DNA from: Lingula anatina
Lineage: Eukaryota > Brachiopoda > Lingulata > Lingulida > Lingulidae
Length of the DNA stretch: 64,000 bases
Assembly (NCBI RefSeq): GCF_001039355.2
Contig: NW_019775553.1
Coordinates: 165,729-229,728 of the forward strand
Direction of reading: 5' to 3'
Positions 11,301 to 22,430 of the stretch are shown here, piece after piece. The notes below the pieces were generated by a model. It had not been told where the DNA came from and did no database searches. It saw only the letters and a list, made by a program, of their open reading frames with translations. Position 1 is the stretch's first letter; every line of letters starts with the position of its first letter. Both the position numbers and the translations under genes were made by a program.

Positions 11301-14110
11301 TTAAAGGGATAATAACTCTTCGTATGAGATCTATATTTCNAAAGCAAAGCCAAAGAAGATATTGATGGAATAGATACAGAAAACCTTGTGACTCTTGAAA
11401 AATTAAAACAAAGTCAGAGACAAAATTATCTTCAGGTGAGAGAAATGCTACCAAAGGCAGGTGTGTCATTATAGGCATTATGTACATTGATGTAAATGGA
11501 ATTAGCACTTTGAAAAAGTTAATAGGCATTTTGTACATTAATATAAATGGCATTAGCACTTTGAAAAAGTGTCTTTGTTTCGGTATTAACAAAACTCTTT
11601 TGCCAAGACTTCATTTGCAAAAGAAAAGTGTTAATGTTATGTGTATTTGAGGTTTGTAATGTTATGTGTTTAAACTCTAGGGTGCAGTGACTGGTTCTAT
11701 TCAAGCTACAGATCGCCTTATGAAAGAATTAAAGGAAATTTATCGATCAGCCAGCTTCAAGAGTGGTAAGAAAAGAGTTGGTTTGACCTTTTTAACAGTC
11801 ATACAGTAGCAATTATATATATATCACATTTTTTTGTTTTACCGTGAAGTTTTGTTTGATATAAAAAAGTAAAAAAGTTTCACGTCGTCAAGCAAGATGC
11901 TACAAACAATACTGTTGCAGACAATTTAAGACATATTTCTTACTGCCGTAGACCTTGTGATTTTTTCATACTTTGTCCTTTTTAGGAACCTACTCAGTAG
12001 AGCTAGTCAATGATAGTTTATACGAATGGAATGTGAAAATATATAGGTGAGTATATTTCAGGGACAGTTTGAAAATATGAATTTTCTTCTTTCTGCATGT
12101 CATATTTTGTTTAGAATTATAAAGTATAACTTAATTCATAATGCCAGTATTTTGTTTTCATTCAGAATCATGCCCAAAACTAAACATTGATGTTCTGATG
12201 AAATATCCAAGGTCATTCTTTCTTAACTTAACATCTTTGGGTGTCTACATATAAAAAAAATTGCCAAGAATTGTCTGTGACCGCTCCATTTTTGCAAACT
12301 CTTGATAAAAAAGAGTAGATTTCTACAATGGTACAGCTAGCTTTCTAGCATGGCACATAATAATGTGTATTAACAGTCTTGACAATTCTGTTGAAGACCT
12401 TTATAGTAATCATGTACCCAAACAAAGAAAAAATTTGGAATATTATATTGTGTTAAAACATAATTTTCTCTTTCATTTTTTTTTTTTAATTCTGCAGAGT
12501 TGACCCGGACAGTGCATTGCATAAGGATCTCATGGATTTCAAGAAATTAAAAGGACAGGAACACATAACTATGAACCTCCTTTTCAAAGTATGTGATAGT
12601 GTCTGATATAAATAATATTTATGTTATGCTGTTTATTTTATTTTTTTCAATCTGTACATCTTTTTGAGATGATGTAAGGGACATAGGGATATTGTGTGAA
12701 AAGAAGGGATGTAAAGTGAGAAACAGATGATAGGTGAAATCTTTGAACAGATGAAATGTGGAATTTTTTTTTTCTTGATGATTGCTGTTGAACATAAATA
12801 TAAGCATATAAAATATATATTACAGTAGTATGAATGAATGTAGCATGTATTTGAACATTGTTGCAAAATTAACTGACTCAAATTTATTTCAAAGGATTCC
12901 TTCCCATTTGACCCTCCATTTGTCCGTGTGGTCCAGCCCATCATATCTGGAGGTTATGTTCTGGGGGGTGGTGCCATATGTATGGAACTGCTCACAAAAC
13001 AGGTAACCCCTTCTTTAAAGCTGACAGAATTGATCATAGGTCTTATGTAATTGTTTTCTGTGAATTGTATAAAATAAGAAAAAGTATGTGGTAAGGAGTT
13101 TCTCTCCGAAGTTTGATATATAACCAAAATAAACAAACCCCCTGAAGATGCGATGAAACCGGTCGGGGTAAAATGAACTGCTGTTTTTTATTTCTTTTTG
13201 TCACATATATATATATAATTTTATATTTATATAATTTTTTTATTGATTGATTGATTAAATGCCTTTTCCAACAGGGCTGGACCAGTGCCTACAGTCTGGA
13301 GTCTCTCATCATGCAGATAACTGCCACTCTGGTGAAAGGCAAAGCAAGAATCATGTTTGGTGCAAATAAGGTATGCTTACTGCTCAATATTTTTTTTTTT
13401 TTTTTTTACAATCTGTAATTAGATGGTAACATTTGAAGTAAAATATTGCAATTCAGATTGAAGGCACTTGTTTCTTATTGTGACTTTTTATGTAATAGTA
13501 TGTTATTGCAAAGGATATTTTATCATTAGTACTTTATGGATGTGTTAAATACTATCTTAGACATTATACAAATAGGAGAAAGTTCTGTCAAAGGGCAATT
13601 CATTTGATATACATCAATATTTTTATTTGCAGAATCAGTACAGTTTAGCAAGAGCTCAACAGTCTTTTAAATCTTTAGTGAAGATTCATGAAAAAAATGG
13701 TTGGTGCCTTTTCGTAATAGTCTTTTTGTATCTAGTAATTAACATTGTTTAAATGTTTTACAACAAGACAAAAGACGATATTCAGATATCGTTGGTAATC
13801 ATTGACTTTCAGTATCAAGTTATATATAAACTAATTTAACTAATTTAAATATTACTTTCTGAGATATTTTATGATTTAAATATCTCAGAAAGTAAGTTAC
13901 AGATGCTGTCTGAACAGTTCGTTTTAGATCTGGCTTTGTTAACTTGTGTTTTTTTTTCTCTTTTTTTTTTTAATCAGCCTTCCTCAGACTGATAGTAAGA
14001 TGACTGACTGCAAGATGATGTTACAGCTATGACTGTTATCAATGTCCATTAATACACATGATTTGTGTTACTTTTCAGGTTGGTTTACTCCCCCAAAAGA
14101 AGACGGTTGA
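8359..14110 (+). CDS. UBE2Q: UBE2Q-type E2 ubiquitin-conjugating enzyme, 12 exons
   Basis: UBE2Q enzymes take ubiquitin from E1 onto a catalytic cysteine. Exons: 8359-8520, 9202-9306, 9442-9543, 9763-9869, 10262-10358, 10581-10665, 10882-10942, 12498-12588, 12895-13002, 13275-13370, 13633-13699 and 14079-14110. The sum is 370 codons plus TGA; human UBE2Q2 has 375. Exons 1-3 form the N-terminal RWD-like region (KNHERF, then [11 protein letters not shown]). Exon 4 is a Glu/Asp-rich linker. Exons 6-12 form the UBC fold, with [66 protein letters not shown] and the C-terminal FTPPKEDG. The catalytic cysteine is about residue 299 (AICMELL). All phases agree. Exons 5-7 also occur at 11341-12046, beyond a single N; one set suffices for a normal protein. 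UBE2Q1 and UBE2Q2 cannot be told apart here. Confidence 0.96.
10264..11303. repeat. Duplicated block with UBE2Q exons 5-7, copy A
   Basis: This matches 11341-12406 with a few per cent of substitutions and indels, including about 22 bp present only in copy B near 11585. It holds complete exons 5, 6 and 7 with all splice sites. A tail at 11304-11339 has no match in copy B. Confidence 0.9.
10395..10493. repeat. Two tandem 51-bp repeats in UBE2Q intron 5
   Basis: The unit starts TAGGCATT(A/C)TGTACAT and ends with CACTTTGAAAAAGT. It occurs twice here and twice again in copy B (about 11472-11570), so it predates the divergence of the two blocks. Confidence 0.75.
11340..11340. other. Single-N assembly junction inside UBE2Q
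   Basis: One undetermined base sits exactly where copy B of the exon 5-7 block begins, inside exon 5 and just past its acceptor. Confidence 0.85.
11341..12406. repeat. Duplicated block with UBE2Q exons 5-7, copy B
   Basis: It contains exon 5 lacking its acceptor and first bases (11341-11435), exon 6 (11681-11765) and exon 7 (11986-12046), all encoding the same residues as copy A. Only this copy runs on into exon 8, so it probably belongs to the haplotype continuing to the right. Confidence 0.9.
13852..13895. repeat. Short perfect palindrome in UBE2Q intron 11
   Basis: TTACTTTCTGAGATATTT and its reverse complement are separated by 8 bases. This could form a strong hairpin in the transcript. 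Function unknown. Confidence 0.7.
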
Positions 14111-15861
14111 GGTTCTCCATAAAATAGAAATCTAGGGATTCTTCAACTTAATTCAACACACCTATCAAGCAATATTGAAGCTCGAGGCATTTTAATGAGA
14201 TAAACTCATGATCTCAAAACTAAAGAGAAAGATAAGCAGAACTAATGGCTAATTTTGCACCAGTTGGCTGTTGAGCAGCATTGGAAAGGAACAGAAATTT
14301 TGTGAAATTGGCCAGGAAACATTTGTCCTTGTTTACGTATTACTTTAGAAAAATATTCGAAGGACTTCCATTTATTATTGATAACTGCTTGATGCAGTCG
14401 CCACGCTGATTGAAAATGAAATTATTTTGATATAATTAATACTTGTAACTTGAATAACTGCAATGTGCTTTCCAGCAGTAATTCCTCTATGACTTCTGCA
14501 TGCATGATATGACAAATACTGTTGCTGTATCATGAGTTGGCTTGATTAACAGAATATTGACCTTTATAATGCTTAGACATTTTGCATCATGCTGTACCCA
14601 TTTTTGCTATAGTATCATCAGCCACATCAAGCAGGAAGGGATAATTCTGTTTTAGTAATGTTACGTTTGGGTTAATATTTTATATAAGTGGACTATTTGT
14701 TTTTATCACAGACAAATAGGTGGTGTAATATACTTTAAACACACATCTTCTGTCCATTAATTTTTCAGTGTATCAAGTAAGCATAAGATGTGTAAAGAAA
14801 ATTAAAAGTGAATGGGTTCTAGTTGTAATTTGGTTAAAAAACACAATACATATTCTTTAAAACGACTTTGCAGATTTTTTTCATCAGTCATGGTAAATGG
14901 TGGTTTTTTAACACTTTGCATGTTACCCTGAAGAGGTGTCCACACATTCAACGGATAGTTGAATTGGGGATGGCATTATTTTAGTATTTAGCAATGGTTA
15001 TTAATAGTTTTTATTCAGTTAAAATGACCCTTGATTTTTGCAACAAAGTTTTTGATACCACCACCACTTTCATGTAGACGTTAGTGTGAAATAAATGTAT
15101 TTGTGTATTTATTAAAACCTGATTCAACCTTTTGTTTCTTAATAATCAACATGTAAAATGACTGCCTGCACACTTATCTTGCAGAAGAAATTATACCTCG
15201 CCCTTTAATGAAGATGCATTATATTGTGTGCATGTCCAGATCTTACTGAAGCCACAGTGGGAGCAGGTGCTGGATCCTATGTACATTTCTTGTTATCGCC
15301 ATAATCTTTAAATAATAAAGTAGGCAACTTCATGTGATTTAAGTTTAATTTTGCTGTACCATTATTAGCAAGAGGTCTGTGCTGCAAACACCTTTATGTA
15401 CAAAGCACTATTACCTGTACAACTCGAAAAAAATACAGCAAACGGCACTGAAGATAAATTACAACTGAAATCACCTGCCCCAAAATTTTATCAATGCCTG
15501 TTGATTTTCTCAGATGTTGATTTTCTCAGATGCCCACTGTGCCCTATGCCCCCCCCCCCCCAAAAAAAAAAAAAAGAAAGAAAAAAGGTAAGTTTGACTC
15601 CAACATTGCATCTCAAAAGTTATGAATAGCATAAATTAAATTTTAAAAAAATGGTTGTAGGTAAAATATTTGAGGCACTGTAGAAAATGGATCCTGAGAG
15701 GTAAAATTGCTTTAAGTGGTATTATATGGTTGGTTAGATTTTTTAACCTTACAAAATATTAATTTGCAAAAGCCGAAGCTAAATCTGTTGAAAACTGTAA
15801 AATGTGTTACATAAGTATGAAGACCGCATACTTATCAGAAAGACTGCAGCTTGGAGGAAAA
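14111..15861. other. UBE2Q 3' UTR and intergenic DNA
   Basis: The first kilobase is probably 3' UTR. Beyond about 15100 I see only low-complexity tracts (a C10/A13 run near 15550) and no coding exon. Confidence 0.5.
15090..15095 (+). terminator. Poly(A) signal AATAAA for UBE2Q
   Basis: First AATAAA after the UBE2Q stop, about 980 bases downstream, followed by a T/G-rich stretch. A second AATAAA at 15314-15319 could give a longer 3' UTR. Confidence 0.55.
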
Positions 15862-16171
15862 GGGACCATTTGAAATAGAAGATCTTGAGTATCAACTGGT
15901 CCAAGGCTTAAATATGGCTGACCCTACAGGAAAGGAAGACTGTTTAATCCTGTAATGGTCTCTATGCCTCTCACACTTTCCCATGTGTCGTCCCTGCAGG
16001 GACACAGTAATTAATTCCCAGTCATTGATTAAATCTCAATCAGACATGTGGGGAGGCATGTGAGAGGCCGAGAGACCATTACAGGATTAAACGGTCTTCC
16101 TTTCATGTAGGGTCTGCCATATTTGAACCTTGGACCAGTTGATACTTGGATCTTCTATTCTGAATGGCCCC
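15862..16171. mobile_element. Foldback element with long inverted repeats (GGGRCCATT family)
   Basis: The arms of about 120 bp are inverted copies of each other. Both contain ATCAACTGGTCCAAGG, AATATGGC, GACCCTACA and TTTAATCCTGTAATGGTCTC. The ends are GGGACCATTT and, inverted, GGGGCCATTC. The end sequence and AAATATGGC recur in the smaller element at 55458-55613, so both belong to one family. No coding capacity. Confidence 0.8.
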
Positions 16172-16462
16172 ATAGATTGTAAAAAAAAAAAAAGAACACT
16201 TTCCCCATTTCTATTTTGTTTTGAATGTTTGTGCAAATATTTGCATTAAGAATGTTATGTGTCCTTGACAAAACCTTATTACAAGAAAGCACGATAGCAA
16301 TAATCTTAAAAATCTTGAAAATGCCCTCATTTCCGATATTGGGTTGCCTCTTGGGGCTGCATAATATCGACGCACAACATTGCCCACTTTACTTTACAAG
16401 AGTGAAGAGGAGAAAACGTGAGAGGAGTCGAAGTTCCCTGCCAAGGGCAAACATTTTGCGGC

Positions 16463-19400
16463 ATGGACAAATTCAACAAAGGAAAGGAGATGCTAGGTGA
16501 TGTAACGTAAGTCTGACTTAAATGAAAATGAGCTGTGTCTTGAGTCGAAGGGTCTTAATAATATTAAATTATCCAAGTCTAACCGATCAAAGCCAACGTG
16601 ATCACAAATCTCGATTCCTCGAATAGAATCTGATGACACTTGTTCGATTTCACAGTGCACTCTTCTTTTTTTGCGTCATCATCAATGGTGAAGCATCTTG
16701 ACAAAATATTGATTAGTGCAGGAACCCATAAAAGGAAACGGACTATTTCTGTACACATACTCAGTGTTTCCCCTGGCTTTCAAGCTCTGCGAGGTGGTAG
16801 GCAGTCCGCGATCCCAGCAATACTAGGGGGGTCCGGGGGCATGCCCCCCCGGAAAATTTTTTAAACCGAGGTGCAATTTGGTGCATTTTAGGGTATTTAG
16901 AACTGATTTTTTTTTACATTTTATGTCGCACTGAATTGTCTTGTTTTAGATGTTTTGAGGAGTAAATTCAGTAATAACATAACAAAGGTTTGGACAAAAT
17001 TTATTTTCCAGTCTGAGCATTCACTCAGTTTAGTCCTTTTCAGTTTATAGAACATACTCTTTCAAAAAAAAAAAAAAAGTTAATACTTTCAAAAAAAAAA
17101 AAAGTTAACTACTTTAATACTTACAAGAAACGAGAAAAAGGGCTTACTACATTGAATTAATTTTAAATTGACCAAAAAGTTGATAAAATATGTTGTTTTT
17201 ACCGTTTTCACATTCTTGTGAAAGTAACTGGTCAATTGACTTTGCGTGTGGGAGCGCTTCATCCTAATATAAAACTGCCGCAAAAAGTTCTCTCTTGTCG
17301 TTCAGCGCAAAGCGACTCCCGCTACTAGTTATACGTAGTTTGAGATGTAATTTATAATCAACAACTTCAAACACCGTTAAATGAATTCTTCGGAATTAAG
17401 GAGATGAAAATCACACTTATCATCAATTTTAGTTCTTCATTTATTCATGTTTATGGTTCTATTCAGTCATGGAAATTCATATTCAATGCATAGGTTTCCA
17501 CGCGAAATACTGACGTGACCCAGTTTTACAACGCTGCTGCTTTCACAAAACTCACCCGTAAATCAATAGAAAATCTTCTCCAAGTTTATAAAATCAACGA
17601 AGTCCACTTTATTTGCTCCTTTTTTATCAGTGAATATTCGTAAACTATAAAAACAAACAACAGGCGGTCTGAATTTCGGAACATGAAGTGATAGAGAAAG
17701 TGCATTCTTGACACGTGATTAAATGGTGTCAAGAACAGTTGCCTCGTTTCACTTTGTCTCTTATACTTCAAATAAGGCACAGAACTGCGAAAACGAGGCA
17801 CTCACAGGGTGATAGTAACTGCTGGTTATTTTTAGGCATACGCGCATGCGTATTTCCGATACTACTAAACCAAGTGCTCAGAAGCATGGGATTACGTATG
17901 TAAACAGAAAATGCCATATTTGCTTAGAAATAAATATAATTTTCAGTTAGCATGAGTGAAAATATACTTTGTTGTTCCATATAGCCCAGCGAGGCGGTGC
18001 TTTTGACAAATTTCAGCGAGGCGCTTGCAAATATCAGCGAGGCGGGCGCCTCGCTCATTTAAGTGCAGGGGAAACACTGCATACTAATAAGTGTAGCACT
18101 AGCAGTAGTAAATTAGCATTTGCGTCAGACTCATTGAGGCAGATAAGCATATCCTAATTTCTAAAGGACTAGGGGGTGACATGTAAAGTGGCATGAAGTC
18201 ACACCAAATGATGTGGACTTAAGCAGTATGCCTCCCTTAATAACAAGCCAAAGACTAGAAAGTAGATTGCAAAAGGAATTTATTTGAACAGCAGGGATCA
18301 AAGTTACCATTTAACTCAATTTCAAAAAAGAAAACGATCAAAAATTCAAGGTTTGCAGGGGAGTGGGGGGCATATTCATAATAACCAATGGCTAGTGTAA
18401 TCATTAGATTTAAACATGCAACAGGGCAAGTTTTTTTTATTCACCCCCACCCAAATAAATTATTATGAGATATAAAATAAGACCACCAATAATTCTGTAA
18501 AGCTGTTTTATCCAGAATTATGGATGAAAAAATTAAGTGATGTTAAAAAAGGGAAGTTAGCCTGGTCATTGAAGGCAACAAAATGGGCTTGAAGAGTTTA
18601 TTCCTTGAAAACTTCTTAAAAAAAAAAAAAAAAAAAAAAAAAGGTGCAGAACATACCTCCATCTAGTTAAAACCAGACACCACTGAATAAGTATCAGTCC
18701 TGCTGGAAAATGACTATATTCAGCATTTCTGTAGAAAGAACAAGACCAGAAATGTCTCACTAACTTGTATATATTTATGAAGTTATCAGTCTGAAGCATA
18801 CAGTTATGTGATTATTTTTTTCAGCTTCATTTGTAGATATTTAATATGTCATTTCTGTGTTAAGGGCTAAGGTAACAGAAAAAGGCACAAAAGTCTATGA
18901 AAAATTGACTGGACCAGAAGGAGAGCAGGCTGCCTCTAGGATAAAGCAGTCTGCGGGAAAACTTGGACAACAAACTTATGCATTTGGTGCAAAAATTAGT
19001 GGTATTCTTTCTCCGTATATTAACACAAAAAGCGACCAGGGCAAACTGAGAGTAAGTCCAATGTGAATAAATTTGTTTTTACTATTTTAATTGTAAAAGA
19101 CCTTTCATTTTTTAAAATATATTAATATTGTGAGAAAGTGTATGTAATATTTCTTTTTCATTTAAGGATAAGAAAGTTATATTTATATTATTTCTTTTAA
19201 CCATATCCAATATTTCACTTTCGATATCATTGTTTTTGTCTTTACTACAGTAACTATTAACTATTTTTTTCTTTTTGGCAAATAACATTACTGGCGTGCA
19301 ACACATATTACATCTTTTATTTGTTTATTTCAGCTGGGATATACTGTTATTGCACTTTTTATTGGATACCAAATTTTTAAGCAAATGAAGAAAAGAAGCA

Positions 19401-19528
19401 AAACAGTTGTTGAAGACAAAAAAGAACAAGAGAAGTTGGCATGGGCTGTACAGGTTATATCACAGCATGAAAGGAAACTAGCAATAGACCAACAGGCCTC
19501 ACTAAAGCAGCTACAAGAAAAAAAATAA
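16463..19528 (+). CDS. Unrecognised 141-residue single-TM protein with coiled-coil tail
   Basis: Exons 16463-16506, 18865-19051 and 19334-19528 join in frame: exon 1 ends with two bases of a Thr codon, exon 2 supplies the third, and exon 3 starts in phase 0. Exon 1 gives MDKFNKGKEMLGDV. Exon 2 is rich in Lys/Gly/Ala (KVTEKGTKVYEKLTG, IKQSAGKLGQQTYAFGAK) and looks amphipathic. Exon 3 begins with one hydrophobic segment (LGYTVIALFIGYQIF, about residues 78-92), then KQMKKRSK and a charged helix ending in QLQEKK. Intron 1 carries the transposon at 16762-18079. I do not recognise the family. As in the 98-residue protein at 5656-6264, a phase-0 intron lies just before the TM segment and the tail keeps the same pattern, so a distant tandem paralogue is likely. 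Confidence 0.72.
16762..18079. mobile_element. Non-autonomous DNA transposon, 1.3 kb, 14-bp TIRs, 6-bp target duplication
   Basis: The ends are CAGTGTTTCCCCTG and its exact reverse complement. Both ends are flanked by CATACT (16756-16761 and 18080-18085). Near the left end there is a GGGGGGTCCGGGGGCATG-type stretch, and near the right end a set of AGCGAGGCG repeats. No long open frame, so no transposase. The TIR start resembles hAT elements, but hAT makes 8-bp duplications and this shows 6, so the superfamily stays open. It lies wholly within intron 1 of the 141-residue TM protein gene. Confidence 0.85.
18618..18642. repeat. Poly-A tract
   Basis: Run of about 25 A in intron 1. No retroposed sequence recognised next to it. 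Confidence 0.8.
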
Positions 19529-19858
19529 CTGTTCTTAAATTAGTTCAATTTGGAAGATGTTTCAAGACATTTAATTTAAGCTGTTCCTTTGTTACTGTAT
19601 ACGTATGACAGTTATAATCCTTATATTACATGTCTTGCCATGGGTATCTCTCTTTTTCACAGTCATTGGAGTGAATTTTTTTTTAAATGGCACATTTGGG
19701 AATATGGTCACAGTTCACTAATTTTTCAGATTCAATTTTGTTGGGAAATGGGTGTGTGGCAACACGGTACCAAAAGCAAGTCTTTTCACAGTGAACAGTC
19801 CAGCTGTCATTTGGAGAGCTGTCAGCATCACTGGGCAGCCAGTGTCTTAAAGATTATG

Positions 19859-19860
19859 AT

Positions 19861-19891
<31 letters not shown>

Positions 19892-19896
19892 TTTTT
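19859..19896. repeat. (TTTA)n microsatellite
   Basis: About nine copies, in the probable 3' UTR. The same motif recurs at 46446-46489, 52681-52714 and 57722-57748. Confidence 0.9.
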
Positions 19897-20091
19897 GAAA
19901 ATGATGGCTTATCATTTTGGAATTGTGGTTTAAAGTAGGTGCATATGAATTATAAAAATATTGTTTACACTTTATCTGACTTTCGTATCACTTGAAATTA
20001 ATGAGACAACTGCTATTTGTACACAGTCAAGTAAAGGTCTGTTGTGTCAGAAAAATGATGGGTTTGGTGTCTCAGACATTGTCTTCCAAAC

Positions 20092-20097
20092 AATAAA
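20092..20097 (+). terminator. Poly(A) signal AATAAA
   Basis: AATAAA lies about 560 bases after the stop of the 141-residue TM protein and is followed by a T-rich stretch. Confidence 0.55.
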
Positions 20098-20635
20098 CTT
20101 TTTGTTTATTGCTCTTTAATAACCTAATTCAAGTCTTTTCCATATACCCAGTCTCCCATACCTTTCTGGATTTCTAGGATTTTCTGAGATGCCCTTCAGC
20201 ACCTTAATTAAGACACACTTGATAGCCTAAAGACCTTCAAAACAGGCCCCCTTTATAAGCACTAGAGCTTGGGGAGGAAGAGAGGTGGGAGATAATCGGT
20301 ATGTCAACCTTGTTTATTGGTTGTTTGGAACTGCAGTAATTTTTTGTGCCACAAGCCCGTTTATCTTTCAAGTTAAATGTGTCAAATGTTGCATATATAA
20401 TGGTGCAAAAGAGCAAGTGGTACCTTGGGACATGTTAATTATGAACATGCACAGTCTATATTTACATATAGCCATCGCCTGTCTGTTGTCATGGCCTTTC
20501 GCTTTCCACTGTTTACACAATAAGTGGGTAACCATGTGCCCGATTTTCCTCAAATATTCATAGCACTAAATTACGGATCAGGTTCCAAAAGTAGCTTTAG
20601 TGAGACGTTTTTCTAGAAGTTATCTTTTTTTCACA

Positions 20636-21110
20636 CATTGGCATGTTCAAGATATCAATTTGAACTCCCTACTTGGGCATAAAACCTATTTTCTGAATGT
20701 CCACATTTACAGTAGTCCGCAATTGAAATTGGTGGTATTAACTGCTATGTATAACTGCATCAAAATACTCACTGGTACACTATCATCGTCAAGACTATAA
20801 AAGGAAAAACCGTAGTTATTATTGCCAAACTGTTTCTGAGGGCAGAAATGCAGCTTCAGTTTGTGAAAACCAGTCTGATTGGCTTTTTCTTGAAGAGTTT
20901 CTGCTGATTTTCATTTATTTTTCATATATCACACATTGGCATTTCTAGGTGTGGCTTTGAAAACCATGGGCCTGAAGCCAAGTGCTAGTTACGCTTTCTG
21001 AATGTCCTCATTAACAATGGTACATGGTTCAAGCAGGTGGTGGTTATGCTGATATACTGCATAAAAATTGGCAACCTATTTTGTGCACTATCATAGCTAC
21101 GTATCTGCTT
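20636..21110. repeat. Diverged tandem duplication, about 300-bp period
   Basis: The left part (about 20636-20800) and right part (about 20932-21100) share, in the same order, ACATTGGCAT, TTTCTGAATGTCC, a stretch around GGTGGT, ATAACTGCAT or ATACTGCAT, and CACTATCAT. The match is loose, so the event is old or the copies belong to a dispersed family. Confidence 0.4.
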
Positions 21111-22315
21111 TATGTCGAAAGGGATATTTGACAGTTTTGCTGGCTCGTTTTTATTGTATGCATCAAGGGACTTGGTCACCTTATTTTGTTATTGATAGCT
21201 TAAATCTATTTAAGCTCAAGTTAATTTGTTATTAAAAGTGTATCATAATCTGAAAAAGTGCTAATAATACCCGTTTGTTCTTCGAATTATTTAATCAAAT
21301 GAAAATTATCCAAATTCGATTTAAAAAGAAAAAGGATAAATTCAATTAATTCCTCTTCTTAAGGACAACAATATTGCGTGTTATACAGGCGGAATACGCC
21401 AAAGCCGGTCAATATCTTGGCAGTGGTAACTTCAAGCGTCTTCTTTCGTGTTGAACTTGTTACACGAGTCAAGCGCAGAGAGGGGTACGAGGTGAACACG
21501 ACTGAATAGTGAAGTAACCGTATACATGAAAACCCCATTCCTGGAATTGGCTCTTTGTAAATCGACAGAAGTAACGAAATTTATTATGTTGGGACTTGGA
21601 CGAATAAACAGTTTGGGATAAATGATGTATTATATTAAATGCAAAGAACCCGTGGTCCTTCGAATAGGGTTATTTTTTTTCCTATTTATTATTACTATAA
21701 GTTGTAATACCTGATTAGCACCTGCCTAATTTGGACACTTAAGAGGATTTTACTTTCTGCAAACGGAAATATTAACCCTCTCCGACGCTCCGCCTTCTGC
21801 TTTGAGTTATGAAATGTGGAATGACTGCATATACAATGGTGTTATCGTTTGTATCGTCCATGCGCCCAAAGCCTGAGAGTTGGAGCGTAATATAGACACT
21901 TTCATACTCAGGAAACTTATTTGATTGCAGTAGGGCACTTGCAGGATTAAAGGGCAATTACCAGTATTTGCCTACCTATATCGTATCATCGACCTGCCAT
22001 TCTACTAGCTAAACTTGCACGTCGTATTTAAGCCCTGAAAAGACGTTGCGAGGCCCTGTCTCGTTCCCGTTGCCACCAAGTTTAAATTGGATACTGTTTC
22101 CCCGTGTCCAAGGGGTCATGTCTATACGCCACCGCACCGATACGTCCCCGTACCGATACTCCCCTTGTAAATTTTTACTCTATGCGCATCTATAAAATCC
22201 CATACCTACCGGTATAGATCCCATGTAAAATTATCACAGGAAAACCCTAAATGGTGTAGCTTTTATGCTTTTAAATCGCCTACACTTTGGAGTTGGCAAA
22301 CAACTTTGAATAAAT

Positions 22316-22430
22316 ACATTTTTATGTACAGACACAGATGTGTCTGTACATATTGCCATCACCTGCGTCTGTCGTCGCCGTCGTCGCCGTCGCCGATGCC
22401 GGCGCCGTGCACTTTCAGCGTTATTTAAAA
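22316..22430. repeat. Dispersed CGACGG-rich repeat, copy 2 (inverted)
   Basis: Reverse-orientation partner of 1775-1865. It contains the palindrome GTACAGACACAGATGTGTCTGTAC, split here as GTACAGACACA and TGTGTCTGTAC, then the GTCGTCGCC-rich core and GTGCAC. Confidence 0.65.
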
